Below are positions 25,146 through 34,320 of a DNA stretch of 64,000 bases, piece by piece. The position numbers were made by a program, and so were the translations under genes. Below the pieces are notes generated by a model, which worked only from the letters and a program-made list of their open reading frames with translations, ran no database searches and was not told the origin of the DNA. The DNA comes from QYQD01 sp040754095 (GTDB lineage Bacteria > Desulfobacterota > QYQD01), in NCBI GenBank assembly GCA_040754095.1, contig JBFMFO010000013.1, forward strand, positions 1 to 64,000, given 5' to 3'. Numbering within the stretch: the first letter of the stretch is position 1; each line of letters starts with the position of its first letter.

Positions 25146-25766
25146 ATGAAAAAGAGATTATTCGCAGGATTGGTCATAGGATTTTTTATAACCTGGATAA
25201 CTGGAACGGCAGAAGCTATACAGCTAACACCATCATCGGTTACGGGCACTGGAACTTTTAACAACTCAGTTTCAATTCTGTACAATAACTATATCCCTCC
25301 CGAAGGGACTCTCTGGACAACAAATACAGTTTGGTGGTATGGCACATCACCTACTTTTACTTTCGATTATGGCATGACATTTCATATCGAAGATATACAT
25401 CTTTCTATTGACAATAATGATACATACAGGGTGGACTATTCGCCGGATAATCAAAACTGGAGCGAATTGTTCACAATTGCCAGTTCGTACGGTGAGATAG
25501 GGTGGGGCATGGACACTATGAACACTATTTTCGGTGATCCTGAATACATTTCGCAAATTGATTTTGTTAATCCTATTTCAGCCCAATACCTCCGCATTTA
25601 TGCCACAGGAGGAGATAATAAGTATTCAGTCGGTGAATTTCAGGCTTTCGGTACAACTCCAGTCCCTGAACCTGCCACTATGCTTCTCTTTGGTACAGGT
25701 ATAGCGGGCCTTGCCGGAACCAGGCTAAAAAGAAGGAAAAGGATATCCGAAAACCTGACCTTCTAG
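25146..25766 (+). CDS. PEP-CTERM surface protein 2
   Basis: A 206-residue exported protein: signal peptide (KKRLFAGLVIGFFITWITGTAEA), a beta-rich body with a discoidin-like tail (ISAQYLRIYATGGDNKYSVGEFQAF), then VPEPATMLLFGTGIAGLAG and a strongly basic end. The discoidin-like similarity is only a pattern impression and would suggest glycan binding. AAAGGA stands 9 nt before the ATG at 25,146. I see no own sigma-54 promoter, so it may be read through from gene 1. Confidence 0.87.
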   Translation: MKKRLFAGLVIGFFITWITGTAEAIQLTPSSVTGTGTFNNSVSILYNNYIPPEGTLWTTNTVWWYGTSPTFTFDYGMTFHIEDIHLSIDNNDTYRVDYSPDNQNWSELFTIASSYGEIGWGMDTMNTIFGDPEYISQIDFVNPISAQYLRIYATGGDNKYSVGEFQAFGTTPVPEPATMLLFGTGIAGLAGTRLKRRKRISENLTF

Positions 25767-26044
25767 TTCTCGGTGAGGTTCCAGGGATTTTTCAACCAGA
25801 TGTATTTGGCCCCTTTAAGTTCTTTGCACTCTGCTTCGGCCAATGCATCGGCCTTCATTTTTCGGATCTTATCAATCGCCTCCATGAGATGACGTTGGCC
25901 ACCTGATCCCATATTCCGGACATACCACTCTCCTGGGCCGGTAGCAAAGAAATACCGGGATACCCCAGGGGGCAATATGTCTCCGACTCCTCTCTTGAGT
26001 TTGTCCCTTGGGCGGATGCGTCTCCCGCAAACACTGCACGGCAA
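25763..26044 (-). CDS. Hypothetical protein with CxxC, possibly frameshifted
   Basis: A 93-residue frame on the opposite strand from its neighbours, overlapping the end of PEP-CTERM gene 2 by 4 nt. It begins with TTG after AAGGGG and shows PCSVCGRRIRPRDKL, then a helical part (MEAIDKIRKMKADALAEAECKEL). A second minus-strand frame (from 26,160) enters the same region one base out of phase (IHFTFGGKDHCVVSANFFVNE). The two could be one gene broken by a single-base shift near 26,065-26,075. No family is recognised. Confidence 0.4.
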   Translation of the reverse strand: MPCSVCGRRIRPRDKLKRGVGDILPPGVSRYFFATGPGEWYVRNMGSGGQRHLMEAIDKIRKMKADALAEAECKELKGAKYIWLKNPWNLTEN

Positions 26045-26287
26045 CTTATGCCCCTTTTTGGCTTCAACTTCATCCTCAGTTCGTTAACGAAAAAATTAGC
26101 CGAAACTACACAATGGTCCTTGCCTCCGAACGTAAAATGTATGATACTGTTAACAAACATGAGTCAACCGCCGTTCCGGGCATTCTCGCGAACCCTACAA
26201 ACGGACTTGGCTCATATTCTTAAGAAGAGCCAAAAGATTCTCGTCTAAACCTATATAACAGGGGTATCCAATCCAAGGGAGGTAAGG

Positions 26288-27106
26288 ATGTCATTTATGC
26301 GTAAGTTCTTACTTATAACGATAAGCTTCCTTCTGGTAGAAATAGCAGCATCATGGCTGATGAATATACCTTCTGCTGCTGCCTTACCGGTAACTCTCTC
26401 AAATGTTCCGGCCTACAATTGGTACCACGGCTGTGGGCCTACTGCCGCCGCCTCTGTTATCGGCTACTGGGACCTCCACGGCTATGACAACTTATTTGAT
26501 GCCAGTGGATGGGATAGCGTCTGCCTCACGGGGGACGTCCAAAACCATATTTCCAGTCCGGCACACAATGAAAAGTATGATCCGACGCCGGATAACACCA
26601 AGTTACCTGAACCGCCCGATACCAGTATAGCTGACTTCTTTCATACCTCGGAAGATCCTCTTGGCTACGGTTGGAGCTACCAGTCTTTCGCTGATGAAGC
26701 TTTTATCGGATACGCCGATTATCGTGGATATACTTTTGACGCCTGGTACGAGCCATATAGCAGCAATTCCACATGGGACAGTTTGATTGCTGAAATCGAT
26801 GCCGAACGGCCTTTGATGTTCCTGGTCGATACTGACGGCAACGGAGGTACGGACCACTTCGTACCGGTATTGGGATACGACCCGGACAATCTTTGTTATG
26901 GACTGTATACTACCTGGAGCGAAGATGAAAACCTTGTATGGAAACCCTTTCTTGGAGTTGGTAACTCGTGGGGAGTGGGATACGCCACGTTTATCCAACC
27001 TCTCGATCCTCCAGATGTACCGATCCCCGAGCCTTCAACCATACTTCTCTTAGCCGGCGGCTTGATTGGCCTCGTAATAAGAAGATGTATAACTCCTCGC
27101 TCCTAA
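26288..27106 (+). CDS. PEP-CTERM protein with a C39-like cysteine peptidase domain
   Basis: A 272-residue exported protein. After a signal peptide (1-32) the domain starts with NWYHGCGPTAAASVIGYWD, the papain-like/C39 pattern with the nucleophile at Cys49, and continues to a histidine in GGTDHFVPVLGYD (His190); Asp/Asn candidates for the third residue follow near 200-213. It ends with IPEPSTILLLAGGLIGL and basic residues, the exosortase signal. A surface-anchored cysteine peptidase could process other matrix proteins or peptides. GGAGG precedes the ATG. I see no sigma-54 element directly upstream. Confidence 0.85.
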   Translation: MSFMRKFLLITISFLLVEIAASWLMNIPSAAALPVTLSNVPAYNWYHGCGPTAAASVIGYWDLHGYDNLFDASGWDSVCLTGDVQNHISSPAHNEKYDPTPDNTKLPEPPDTSIADFFHTSEDPLGYGWSYQSFADEAFIGYADYRGYTFDAWYEPYSSNSTWDSLIAEIDAERPLMFLVDTDGNGGTDHFVPVLGYDPDNLCYGLYTTWSEDENLVWKPFLGVGNSWGVGYATFIQPLDPPDVPIPEPSTILLLAGGLIGLVIRRCITPRS

Positions 27107-27155
27107 TTTACTAAGTTACACTAAACAACACAGTACAAGATGAAAATAAATTCCT

Positions 27156-27203
27156 AAAAGTGGAAAAACTTTTCCTCTCAAACGGCAAACTTTTTCCACT
27201 TTT
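27156..27203 (+). promoter_or_regulatory. Candidate enhancer site (UAS), site B
   Basis: AAAAGTGGAAAAA at 27,156-27,168 is exactly complementary to TTTTTCCACTTTT at 27,191-27,203, with a 22-nt spacer that contains another TTTTCC. The GTGGAAA core is the same as at sites A, C and D. It lies 50-100 bp upstream of the -24 element. Confidence 0.68.
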
Positions 27204-27252
27204 TATAAAAACTCATTTATGCATATATTTATAAAAACAACAAGTTAAAACT

Positions 27253-27270
27253 ATGGCATAGAATTTGCTC
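27253..27270 (+). promoter_or_regulatory. Sigma-54-type (-24/-12) promoter
   Basis: ATGGCATAGAATTTGCTC: GG and GC are 12 nt apart and the boxes match TGGCAY-N5-TTGCW. The predicted start is near 27,280, 36 nt before the ATG of PEP-CTERM gene 4. Confidence 0.75.
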
Positions 27271-27315
27271 CTTTTGTAATAAGATACAATAATGGTCTTA
27301 TATTTGGGGAGAGAA

Positions 27316-28056
27316 ATGAGGATGAAAACTTTAAAAAGTTTTTTTATATTTGTATGGATGGTTCCCGTTGCGCTGGTAAGTTTAGCTTTATCCCCGATAC
27401 CTGTCCTGGCGCTGCCATTGACGATTGGACTTGACACCGAGTTTTCCGGCGCACAGGCTCCTTCTTCCCCATCCACTCCATGGCTCGCTGCGACTTTTAC
27501 AGATCACACTGATGGTACGGTTGTATTGAAGATGGAGGCTACGAATCTGACCGGATCAGAATTTGTAAGTGATTGGTATCTCAATCTCGATCCTAATCTT
27601 GCTGTTACTTCCTTAACCTTTACTTACGACACATATCGCTCTAGCGTCCAGGCAACCTCGTTTTTGACCGGAAGTAACGCCTTTAAGGCAGATGGAGACG
27701 GGTATTTTGATATCAAATTCTCTTTTGATACAGCAAACGTATCTACTCGATTCGGTGAGGATGATTATTCGGTTTACGTAATTTCAGGAATCCCAGGACT
27801 TACCGCTTCATCCTTCAATTTTTATAGTGCTCCAGGAGGCGGCAACGGTAGCTATAGATCAGCAGCCCACGTCCAAGGCATTGATGACCCAAATTCTCCA
27901 GGGATAGACACTGATGGAAGCGGCTGGATCGGGGATGGAGATACAGGTGGTGGGAATCCTCCGGTTCCTGAGCCCGCTACGATGCTTCTCGTCGGCTCCG
28001 GTTTGGTTGGTCTGGCAGGAATCAGGCGAAAAAAGTTCTTTAAAAAAATACCGTAA
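27316..28056 (+). CDS. PEP-CTERM surface protein 4
   Basis: A 246-residue exported protein: signal peptide with cleavage after about PIPVLA, a domain with TFTDHTDGTVVLKMEATNL and SDWYLNLDP that is common among PEP-CTERM proteins, a Gly/Asp-rich linker near 195-215 and the C-terminal VPEPATMLLVGSGLVGLAG with the basic end RRKKFFKK. The start at 27,316 follows GGGGAGAG; an ATG 6 nt later is also possible. The stop lies 2 nt from the convergent aor stop without a visible terminator. Confidence 0.87.
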   Translation: MRMKTLKSFFIFVWMVPVALVSLALSPIPVLALPLTIGLDTEFSGAQAPSSPSTPWLAATFTDHTDGTVVLKMEATNLTGSEFVSDWYLNLDPNLAVTSLTFTYDTYRSSVQATSFLTGSNAFKADGDGYFDIKFSFDTANVSTRFGEDDYSVYVISGIPGLTASSFNFYSAPGGGNGSYRSAAHVQGIDDPNSPGIDTDGSGWIGDGDTGGGNPPVPEPATMLLVGSGLVGLAGIRRKKFFKKIP

Positions 28057-28058
28057 TC

Positions 28059-29840
28059 TCACTGGGTCAGGCTCTCTATCCCTAATTTCTCAAGTGTCTC
28101 CTTTTTGGGAATACCATTATTGTCCCAGCCGCGCAGTTCATAGTATCTATCCAGGCACCGCTCCTTATCTTCCTCACTAACAAACGCCGTACAGCCCTTG
28201 GCCACCCCAGAAGGCAGGGGTTCATTCATGGCCCTGGCCGGGAGGCCATCGTCCTTGCGCGTTATCCCTTCCCCACAATTAAAGCTTCGAATAAGAGTGA
28301 ATATCCTGTTTCCTATCTCCTGAATCTTCTTTTCATCTATTTCCAGGCCAGTTACGGCCTTAAAATAATTAAGACACATCCCTTGTGTAATCGTGTACAG
28401 GGCAAAAGCACATATTATGTAGTTGTCTTTCGCAGTACTCTTGTTTTGGGTCTCTACCAGCTCTTTGACAACCCCCAGGACCGGCTTATCAGGTGGACTA
28501 TGCTCCGCAAGGCCATCGCGTAAGTGGCTGGCCCCGATATCAGCGGTCATATAGGCCAGCCCCTGGCCCAATTGTCCCCGTGTATTCCAGGCCGGCATCT
28601 CAAGGCCTTTTACATGCATGGCAAAATCACGGGAACCGTGCCCCCACATCCCGGCTAATCTTTTGGCGCCAAGCCCCAACTGCCCGCCTACGCCCCTGCG
28701 ATAGGCGATCTCCTCAATCAACGACAAAAGCCTCGTTTCATCGCCGAACCTAATTTTCTCTTCTATTATCCCTTTTTCCGAGCATTCCATGGCAAAGGCG
28801 ATGACATTGCCGGTTGATATCGTGTCCAGGCCGTAGAGGTCACATAGCTCATTGGCCTTGACCACGGTCTCATATCTTTTCAGGCCGCAGTTCGCCCCCA
28901 GCATAGCCAGGGTCTCATACTCCGGCCGGTCTTTGCCTTGAGAGGTAAGGATACCGCCGCAGGCAATCGGACAGGGACAGCAGGGATTGAATCTGACCTT
29001 ATTCTCCCGGTGGATGGTCTCTCCATCCATTCCCTTATAGTATTCCCATTCACCTTTTTGAAAATTGAGGACCGGTAACCGGTCTTTCCTGTGGGAATAT
29101 TCCAATACTGATGAGGTGCCGTAAAGATAAAAGCCGGCCTTATCTTTACGCCTCTGTGCTGCGGCCTTAACAGCCCTTTGATTTAATTCCTTTATCTTTT
29201 TAGCATCATGAACCGGGATAGCCAGCGTACCGTTTACCGCTACCGCCTTAAGGTTTTTCGCCCCAAAGACCGCTCCTGTTCCCCCCCGGCCAGCGGCACG
29301 GCGACTGTCACTAATCAGACAGGAGAAAAGCACCCTGTTTTCTCCGGCCGCACCGATAGAAACTACCTTCGTATCCTTGCCTTCCACTGACTTTATGATC
29401 TCTTCTGTTTCAGCCGTGGTCCTTCTCCACAGGTGCGTGGCGTTCTTTATCTCAGCGCGGCCATTGGTTATAGAGAGGTAACCCGGCTCCTTGGCCTTGC
29501 CTTCTATGATCGCCAGATCAAACCCACAACGTTTAAGACCGGGGCCAAACATGCCTCCGCAATAGCTATCCAGAAATATGCCGGTAAGGGGAGACTTGGT
29601 AATAACCGCAAAACGGCCACTGGATAGAATTGCCGTACCCTGAAAAGGCCCTGTAGCCAGTACAACTCTATTTTCAGGAGAAAGGGGATCGATGCCCTTT
29701 TTAAGGCCTTTTATAAAGTAGTAGGCCCCAATACCCTTGGCGCCAAGGTATTTGGTGATAATCTCCTCAGGTATCTCTTCTGTCTCGGTTTTCCCACTGG
29801 TAAGATTTATCCTAAGAAGCTTCTTCCAATAACCGGTCAT
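28059..29840 (-). CDS. aor: Aldehyde:ferredoxin oxidoreductase (tungstopterin family)
   Basis: It oxidises aldehydes to carboxylic acids with ferredoxin as acceptor, using a tungsten bis-pterin and a 4Fe-4S cluster. The 593-residue protein from the ATG at 29,840 starts GYWKKLLRINLTSG, typical of the family. Cluster cysteines are CxxCxxxC at 287-290-294 in NPCCPCPIAC, with the fourth probably Cys477 in DNYIICAF. Other motifs are GRFAVITKSPLTG and RRAAGRGGTGAVFGAKNLKA. No ferredoxin or MoaD partner is adjacent; a MogA-like gene is at 51.7 kb. The longer frame to 29,882 runs into a spacer element. Confidence 0.95.
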   Translation of the reverse strand: MTGYWKKLLRINLTSGKTETEEIPEEIITKYLGAKGIGAYYFIKGLKKGIDPLSPENRVVLATGPFQGTAILSSGRFAVITKSPLTGIFLDSYCGGMFGPGLKRCGFDLAIIEGKAKEPGYLSITNGRAEIKNATHLWRRTTAETEEIIKSVEGKDTKVVSIGAAGENRVLFSCLISDSRRAAGRGGTGAVFGAKNLKAVAVNGTLAIPVHDAKKIKELNQRAVKAAAQRRKDKAGFYLYGTSSVLEYSHRKDRLPVLNFQKGEWEYYKGMDGETIHRENKVRFNPCCPCPIACGGILTSQGKDRPEYETLAMLGANCGLKRYETVVKANELCDLYGLDTISTGNVIAFAMECSEKGIIEEKIRFGDETRLLSLIEEIAYRRGVGGQLGLGAKRLAGMWGHGSRDFAMHVKGLEMPAWNTRGQLGQGLAYMTADIGASHLRDGLAEHSPPDKPVLGVVKELVETQNKSTAKDNYIICAFALYTITQGMCLNYFKAVTGLEIDEKKIQEIGNRIFTLIRSFNCGEGITRKDDGLPARAMNEPLPSGVAKGCTAFVSEEDKERCLDRYYELRGWDNNGIPKKETLEKLGIESLTQ

Positions 29841-29874
29841 TTCGTCCCATCCTGCCCTGCTAAAAATCAATCCA

Positions 29875-30029
29875 GTTTTCATCCGGAAACTACTGTTTCC
29901 GGCTTCACGCTTTCAGCCATCAGCTGTCAGCCGTCAGCAAAAAAGTAGGACAAACATCATGTTAAGCTGAATGCTGATAGCTGAGTGCTGACTGCTCCAT
30001 CCGGAAAACTTGGTTTTCCGGATGAAAAC
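29875..30029. repeat. Palindromic spacer element, family 1 (complete copy)
   Basis: It begins GTTTTCATCCGGAAAC and ends TTTCCGGATGAAAAC, so the ends are inverted repeats of about 15 bp. Inside are the left hairpin, a TCAGC heptamer arm, the core with GACAAACATCATGTTAAGC, a GCTGA arm and the right hairpin. It is the cleanest copy and follows the layout of 13,234-13,385. Confidence 0.88.
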
Positions 30030-30078
30030 CAATTCATTTCTTATTTCTGCGGACCGCAGAGTGAGGTCTTTTAGTTGC

Positions 30079-30186
30079 TCAGGTAGGACAACTGAAGGAG
30101 GTTGGCGGTTTTAGGCGCGGCACTACCCACTTAAACAGCGCCACAAAAAAGGCTATGACCAGTATTATAATCAGCACATCTTCCAT
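30079..30186 (-). CDS. Very small membrane protein (35 residues)
   Basis: A 35-codon frame with GGAGA 5 nt before its ATG: a short acidic start (MEDV), one hydrophobic helix (LIIILVIAFFVALF) and a basic tail (KWVVPRLKPP). It resembles the many small single-helix membrane proteins of bacteria. No partner is known. The evidence is limited to the ribosome binding site and the well-formed transmembrane helix. Confidence 0.5.
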   Translation of the reverse strand: MEDVLIIILVIAFFVALFKWVVPRLKPPTSFSCPT

Positions 30187-30283
30187 GTCGTCTCCATTTC
30201 ATTAACACCCCAATAATGTACCCCAAAACAATTCCTGTCAAGTTTGTACTTAGTGGACTTTCCCCACATGTTATGGAAGCCAT

Positions 30284-30430
30284 TGTTCCTGAGCGTAACT
30301 TGCTGGAGCAGTGGGGTACCCTTCGAAGACGAGCAGGAAGGGGAAAGCCAGCCCGTTAGAGGCTGGAAGGGGCAAGCCTTCCCCGCCTGCGAGTCCCGAA
30401 AGGGTCACTGCGGAAGTCGTGAAGCGAAGG
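30284..30430 (+). repeat. Copy 2 of the 148-bp dispersed repeat
   Basis: It is the inverted counterpart of 5423-5570. Read on the plus strand it keeps the frame TCWSSGVP, EQEGESQ, GWKGQAFP, SREAK. The flanks on both sides differ from those of copy 1, so the unit has defined ends. Confidence 0.75.
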
Positions 30431-30493
30431 AATTACGGCTTCCATACACATTTGGAACACTAATAACATATGAAGATGTGGCTCCGGCAATCT

Positions 30494-33466
30494 TTACCTC
30501 CGGGGAATAATGCTGAAGATTCTCCCTTTATCGTGCGCTCTTTTCTGAATCAAATAATCTCCATACAGGTCCAGGCGGATTCGTTCCAACCCGGGGAGGA
30601 GTTTTTCTGGGAACCTCTTCTTTTCAATCTCGCTGGAAATTTTTTCATAGAACCGATAGACAGAACCCTTAGACCTTTTGGAAACAAAGCGGACCAGTTT
30701 GTCCTTTATCTCCTGATCCTCTTCGTTCTCCGCCAGTTGTTTAAGTTTCTCTTCAATTACGTCATCGACATGGGGAACAAGAAGAGTTTTTAAAAGGACC
30801 AGGGCCTCATCGCCTCGCCCCCAATCAAAAAATAGTCGTATCTTTTCACCCTGGTAAAGGGCATTATCGGGATCGATGGCCAGGAGCTTATCATACCGGG
30901 CCAGGGCCTTGGAAAAGGCAAACTTCCGGGCGTAAAGCCGGGCCAGCTTGAGCACCCCCCTCTCATTATCCGGATATTTCTCCACCCGGTCTTCATATTC
31001 CTTTAGCGCTCTATCTACATCCACATGCTCCAGGGCTTGGGCCAAGAACCATCCGGACAGGAAGTGTTCGGGATTATTCTCTTTGATCTTCCGGTACAGG
31101 GCCACCTTTTCCGGCCAGTCAAGGAGTTCACTTTTAAAGAAATCATCATTCCAAAAGATATCAGGACGGCGCCGGCATAGCCTTTCGATCTCCAGATCAA
31201 TAGCCTCCAAAAACAAAAATATGTCGTCCCCGGCTTCGACCAGAGATTTTTTAAGTCCGGTTAATACCGGCGCTGAGTATGGCCTTTCCTGTAACGCCGC
31301 ATTACAAACGGCCACGGCCTGCGGAAATCGTTCGCTTCTATAGTAAATTTCGGCCAGCCCGTTCCGCGCCTCTCCGGCCGTATCGCCCCGGCTAAACATT
31401 GATTGATAGATACCCACGGCCTCGTCCCATTTTTTGCGCTCCATGAGTATTCGGGCCAGCAGAAGACGATCCCCGTCGCTGCCGCTGTGAGAGGCAAGAT
31501 AACTCTTTAGAAGCTCCTCAGCCGCTTTGTACTCATTATCTCGCAGATGGAGAAGGACCAGACCCCGAATCCCCGCCGCCGAACCCGGATCTTTTAAGAT
31601 CATCTTCTGATATTCCGCCCGGGCATAATCCGTACGTCCCTCATCGATATAAAGTTCTGCCAGTCCGCCGCAGGCGGCTTCGAGGTCCGGGCAGCGTTTT
31701 AAAATGTCGGAATACATCGTCCGACTTCTATAGTAGTTACCGGAGAGCCTTGCCAGACGGGCGAGATCAAGCAGGACCTCCTGCGAGTCATGATTTTCGT
31801 GCAGCAGACGGGCATAACATTCACCGGCCTCTTCATAATCCTTCAGGCCCTCATAAGTGCGGGCCAGGCCAAACTTTGCATCCTTATCATCGGGATAGGC
31901 AGCCAGTATCTTTTTATATGCATCCAGGGCTAAATCCAGTTCACCCCTTACCTCATGTGTCCTTACCAGTCCTTTCAGCGCCTCCAGGTTCTTACCATCA
32001 TCCGCCAGAACAGAGCGAAATAATTTCTGGGCGGCAGACGTCCGGGCCTGTTCAATAAGGAGATGGGACAAGGCCAGCTTTGCCGATGTCAGTTCAGGAT
32101 AAACCTCAATCGCCGTCTGCCAGGCCCGGATAGCCTCACCTACCCTGCCCAATGTCTGTAATATTGCGGCCCTCTTCACTAGGGCCTCTTTATTCTCAGG
32201 CTCAAGGGATAGAACATCCTCAAGGGGCTTAAGGGCCTTTTCCTGTTCACCCTTTTTCAGCCATATATCAGCCAGATCAATTTTAAGGCCTGTTTTCTGG
32301 GGGTACTCCTGGCTTAGTTTCTCATATATGGCCGAGGCCTCTGTATATTCCTTGGTCTTCAAATAAATCCCGGCCAGTGCTTTGCGGGCCTCTTCGTCCT
32401 TTGGGGCAAGGGACAGGTAGGTCTTATACTGTTCTATAGCTGCCGGGTATTGTCCGCTGGCAGAAAGGGCTTGAGCAAGTACAACCATCCCCTCTCTGTG
32501 TTTCGGTTCAATCTTTAACAGGGTCTGGAGGCTGGCTGCGGCATTCTTGTAAAACCCGAGTTCACTTTCAATCTGCCCTATCTTAAAAAGGAGCTTACTG
32601 TCATTTCGATTTTTGGTCAGCGCCTCTTTCAGATGAGGCAGCGCCTCTTTCTTCTTCTCTTTCTTAAGATAAAGCTGGGCGATCTTCTCATGGCCCGCCG
32701 GATTATCCGGATAATTTCTCAGAAATCCGGCAAGCATATCTATGGCCTCTGCATCACGACCGGCGCTTATAAGAGAGTCCACATAACGGTGAATAAAAAC
32801 CGGATCGTTACCTTTAAGGCCGGTCAGCCTTTGGTAATAGGCCACGGCTTCGCCGGATTTTCCCAGGTTATCCAGACAGATAGCCATCTTATAAATCAGA
32901 TCCACGTCCCGGGGGCTTAAACTCAAGGCCTTAAGCAGATAATTAGACGCCTCTGAACAGCTCTTAAGCTTAAGATAGGCCTCTCCCAGACCCTTTAAGG
33001 CGGAAAAATTTGTGGGTTCCTTTAAAAGTATCTGTTCATAAAGTTTAATAGCCCTTTTTTCATTCTCGTGGGCAGCCAAGAGTTCGGCCAGAGGAAGCAT
33101 GGCATCGGTGCGGTCAGGCTTTGACTCTAAAAAAATCTCCAGGGCCTCTATGGCCTCTGTATCTTTACCCATGTATCTCAATATCTGGGCCATCTCAAGG
33201 CGGGCGTCATCCAGGGTAGGCTTGATTTGCAATACTTCCCTGTACAGAACCAGGGCTACGTCATATTTCTTCTGGCGGGTAAATTTACGCGCCAGATCCC
33301 ATTTGCTTTTCCATCGCGGCGTCTCTTCCTGTTTCATAATTATTCTTGTGCCCGGAACCGCAGGCGGAGAAGAGGCCTTATTACCCGACACCTTGTCGGC
33401 TGGCGTTACATCCGCAACCCCCATCAGGAAAAACCAGATCAGAAGGACGCAAGCTTTTCTTATCAT
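30494..33466 (-). CDS. Large exported tetratricopeptide-repeat protein
   Basis: A 990-residue protein with an N-terminal signal or anchor segment (residues 4-20) followed by roughly 20-25 TPR units from about residue 50 to 900 (repeats of the A-Y-x3-L...P-x-n type, for example YPDNPAGHEKIAQLYLKKEKKKEA). The end is charged and helical. TPR solenoids bind other proteins; in this phylum such proteins often assist exopolysaccharide or surface-protein export, which is inference. Its ATG overlaps the stop codon of the upstream permease gene (ATGA), so it is the last gene of the transporter operon. Confidence 0.85.
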   Translation of the reverse strand: MIRKACVLLIWFFLMGVADVTPADKVSGNKASSPPAVPGTRIIMKQEETPRWKSKWDLARKFTRQKKYDVALVLYREVLQIKPTLDDARLEMAQILRYMGKDTEAIEALEIFLESKPDRTDAMLPLAELLAAHENEKRAIKLYEQILLKEPTNFSALKGLGEAYLKLKSCSEASNYLLKALSLSPRDVDLIYKMAICLDNLGKSGEAVAYYQRLTGLKGNDPVFIHRYVDSLISAGRDAEAIDMLAGFLRNYPDNPAGHEKIAQLYLKKEKKKEALPHLKEALTKNRNDSKLLFKIGQIESELGFYKNAAASLQTLLKIEPKHREGMVVLAQALSASGQYPAAIEQYKTYLSLAPKDEEARKALAGIYLKTKEYTEASAIYEKLSQEYPQKTGLKIDLADIWLKKGEQEKALKPLEDVLSLEPENKEALVKRAAILQTLGRVGEAIRAWQTAIEVYPELTSAKLALSHLLIEQARTSAAQKLFRSVLADDGKNLEALKGLVRTHEVRGELDLALDAYKKILAAYPDDKDAKFGLARTYEGLKDYEEAGECYARLLHENHDSQEVLLDLARLARLSGNYYRSRTMYSDILKRCPDLEAACGGLAELYIDEGRTDYARAEYQKMILKDPGSAAGIRGLVLLHLRDNEYKAAEELLKSYLASHSGSDGDRLLLARILMERKKWDEAVGIYQSMFSRGDTAGEARNGLAEIYYRSERFPQAVAVCNAALQERPYSAPVLTGLKKSLVEAGDDIFLFLEAIDLEIERLCRRRPDIFWNDDFFKSELLDWPEKVALYRKIKENNPEHFLSGWFLAQALEHVDVDRALKEYEDRVEKYPDNERGVLKLARLYARKFAFSKALARYDKLLAIDPDNALYQGEKIRLFFDWGRGDEALVLLKTLLVPHVDDVIEEKLKQLAENEEDQEIKDKLVRFVSKRSKGSVYRFYEKISSEIEKKRFPEKLLPGLERIRLDLYGDYLIQKRAHDKGRIFSIIPRR

Positions 33467-34317
33467 CCTTTTCCATCCCTCAGCCGTGGATCGATAGCAT
33501 CCCTTATACCTTCACCAAGGAGGTTATAGCCGAGCACAGTAATAAGTATAGCCATACCCGGATAAAAAGAAAGCCACCAGGCTACTTCAATACTGTCCTT
33601 GCCCGCGGTGAGGATATTACCCCAACTCGGCGTAGGCGGCTGGACACCAATACCCAAAAAACTCAGGGCAGATTCGGTCAGTATGGCCGCAGCTACGCCC
33701 AGAGTAGCGGAGACCAGCACCGGGGCCATGGCATTCGGTATAATATGCCTCCATATTATGCGGGTATGGCTGGCTCCCAAGGCCCGGGCCGCCAGGACAT
33801 AGTCCCTCTCCTTTATGGACAGTATCTCCGCCCGAATCAACCGGGCCATTCCCATCCATCCCGTTGCCCCGATGACCACCATGATATTCCAGATGCTGGG
33901 CTCAAGCAAGGCCACGACCGCCAGGATCAAAAAAAACGTCGGGAAACAGAGCATGATATCTACAAAACGCATAATAACCGTATCCACATAACCGCCGTAG
34001 TAACCGGCCATAGCCCCTAAAAAGACACCGATAACCATAGCAATACCCACGGCTACAAACCCTACCATAAGGGATATGCGCCCTCCCCAGATAATCCGGC
34101 TGAGGACATCGCGGCCCAACTGATCAGTGCCAAGGAGATGTTCATGACCGGGTGGTTCCAGGATAGATTTGATATCAATATAGCTTGGATCATAAGGAGA
34201 AAGTACAGGCGCCGCCAGAGAAACGATAAAAAGAAGCCATACAACCCCCGCCCCTATTAATCCCAGGCGATGGCGTCTGAAACGTTGCCAGAATTCTTTA
34301 ACCAAGGCCCTTGTCAT
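33463..34317 (-). CDS. ABC transporter permease, DppC/OppC type
   Basis: A 284-residue inner-membrane permease of the peptide/nickel/opine uptake family. The N-terminal OppC segment (FWQRFRRHRLGLIGAGVVWLL) and the EAA loop (AARALGASHTRIIWRHIIPN) that contacts the ATPases are clear. It follows the DppB-type gene by 3 nt and overlaps the TPR gene by 4 nt, so the genes form one operon. Confidence 0.92.
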   Translation of the reverse strand: MTRALVKEFWQRFRRHRLGLIGAGVVWLLFIVSLAAPVLSPYDPSYIDIKSILEPPGHEHLLGTDQLGRDVLSRIIWGGRISLMVGFVAVGIAMVIGVFLGAMAGYYGGYVDTVIMRFVDIMLCFPTFFLILAVVALLEPSIWNIMVVIGATGWMGMARLIRAEILSIKERDYVLAARALGASHTRIIWRHIIPNAMAPVLVSATLGVAAAILTESALSFLGIGVQPPTPSWGNILTAGKDSIEVAWWLSFYPGMAILITVLGYNLLGEGIRDAIDPRLRDGKG

Positions 34318-34320
34318 TAA

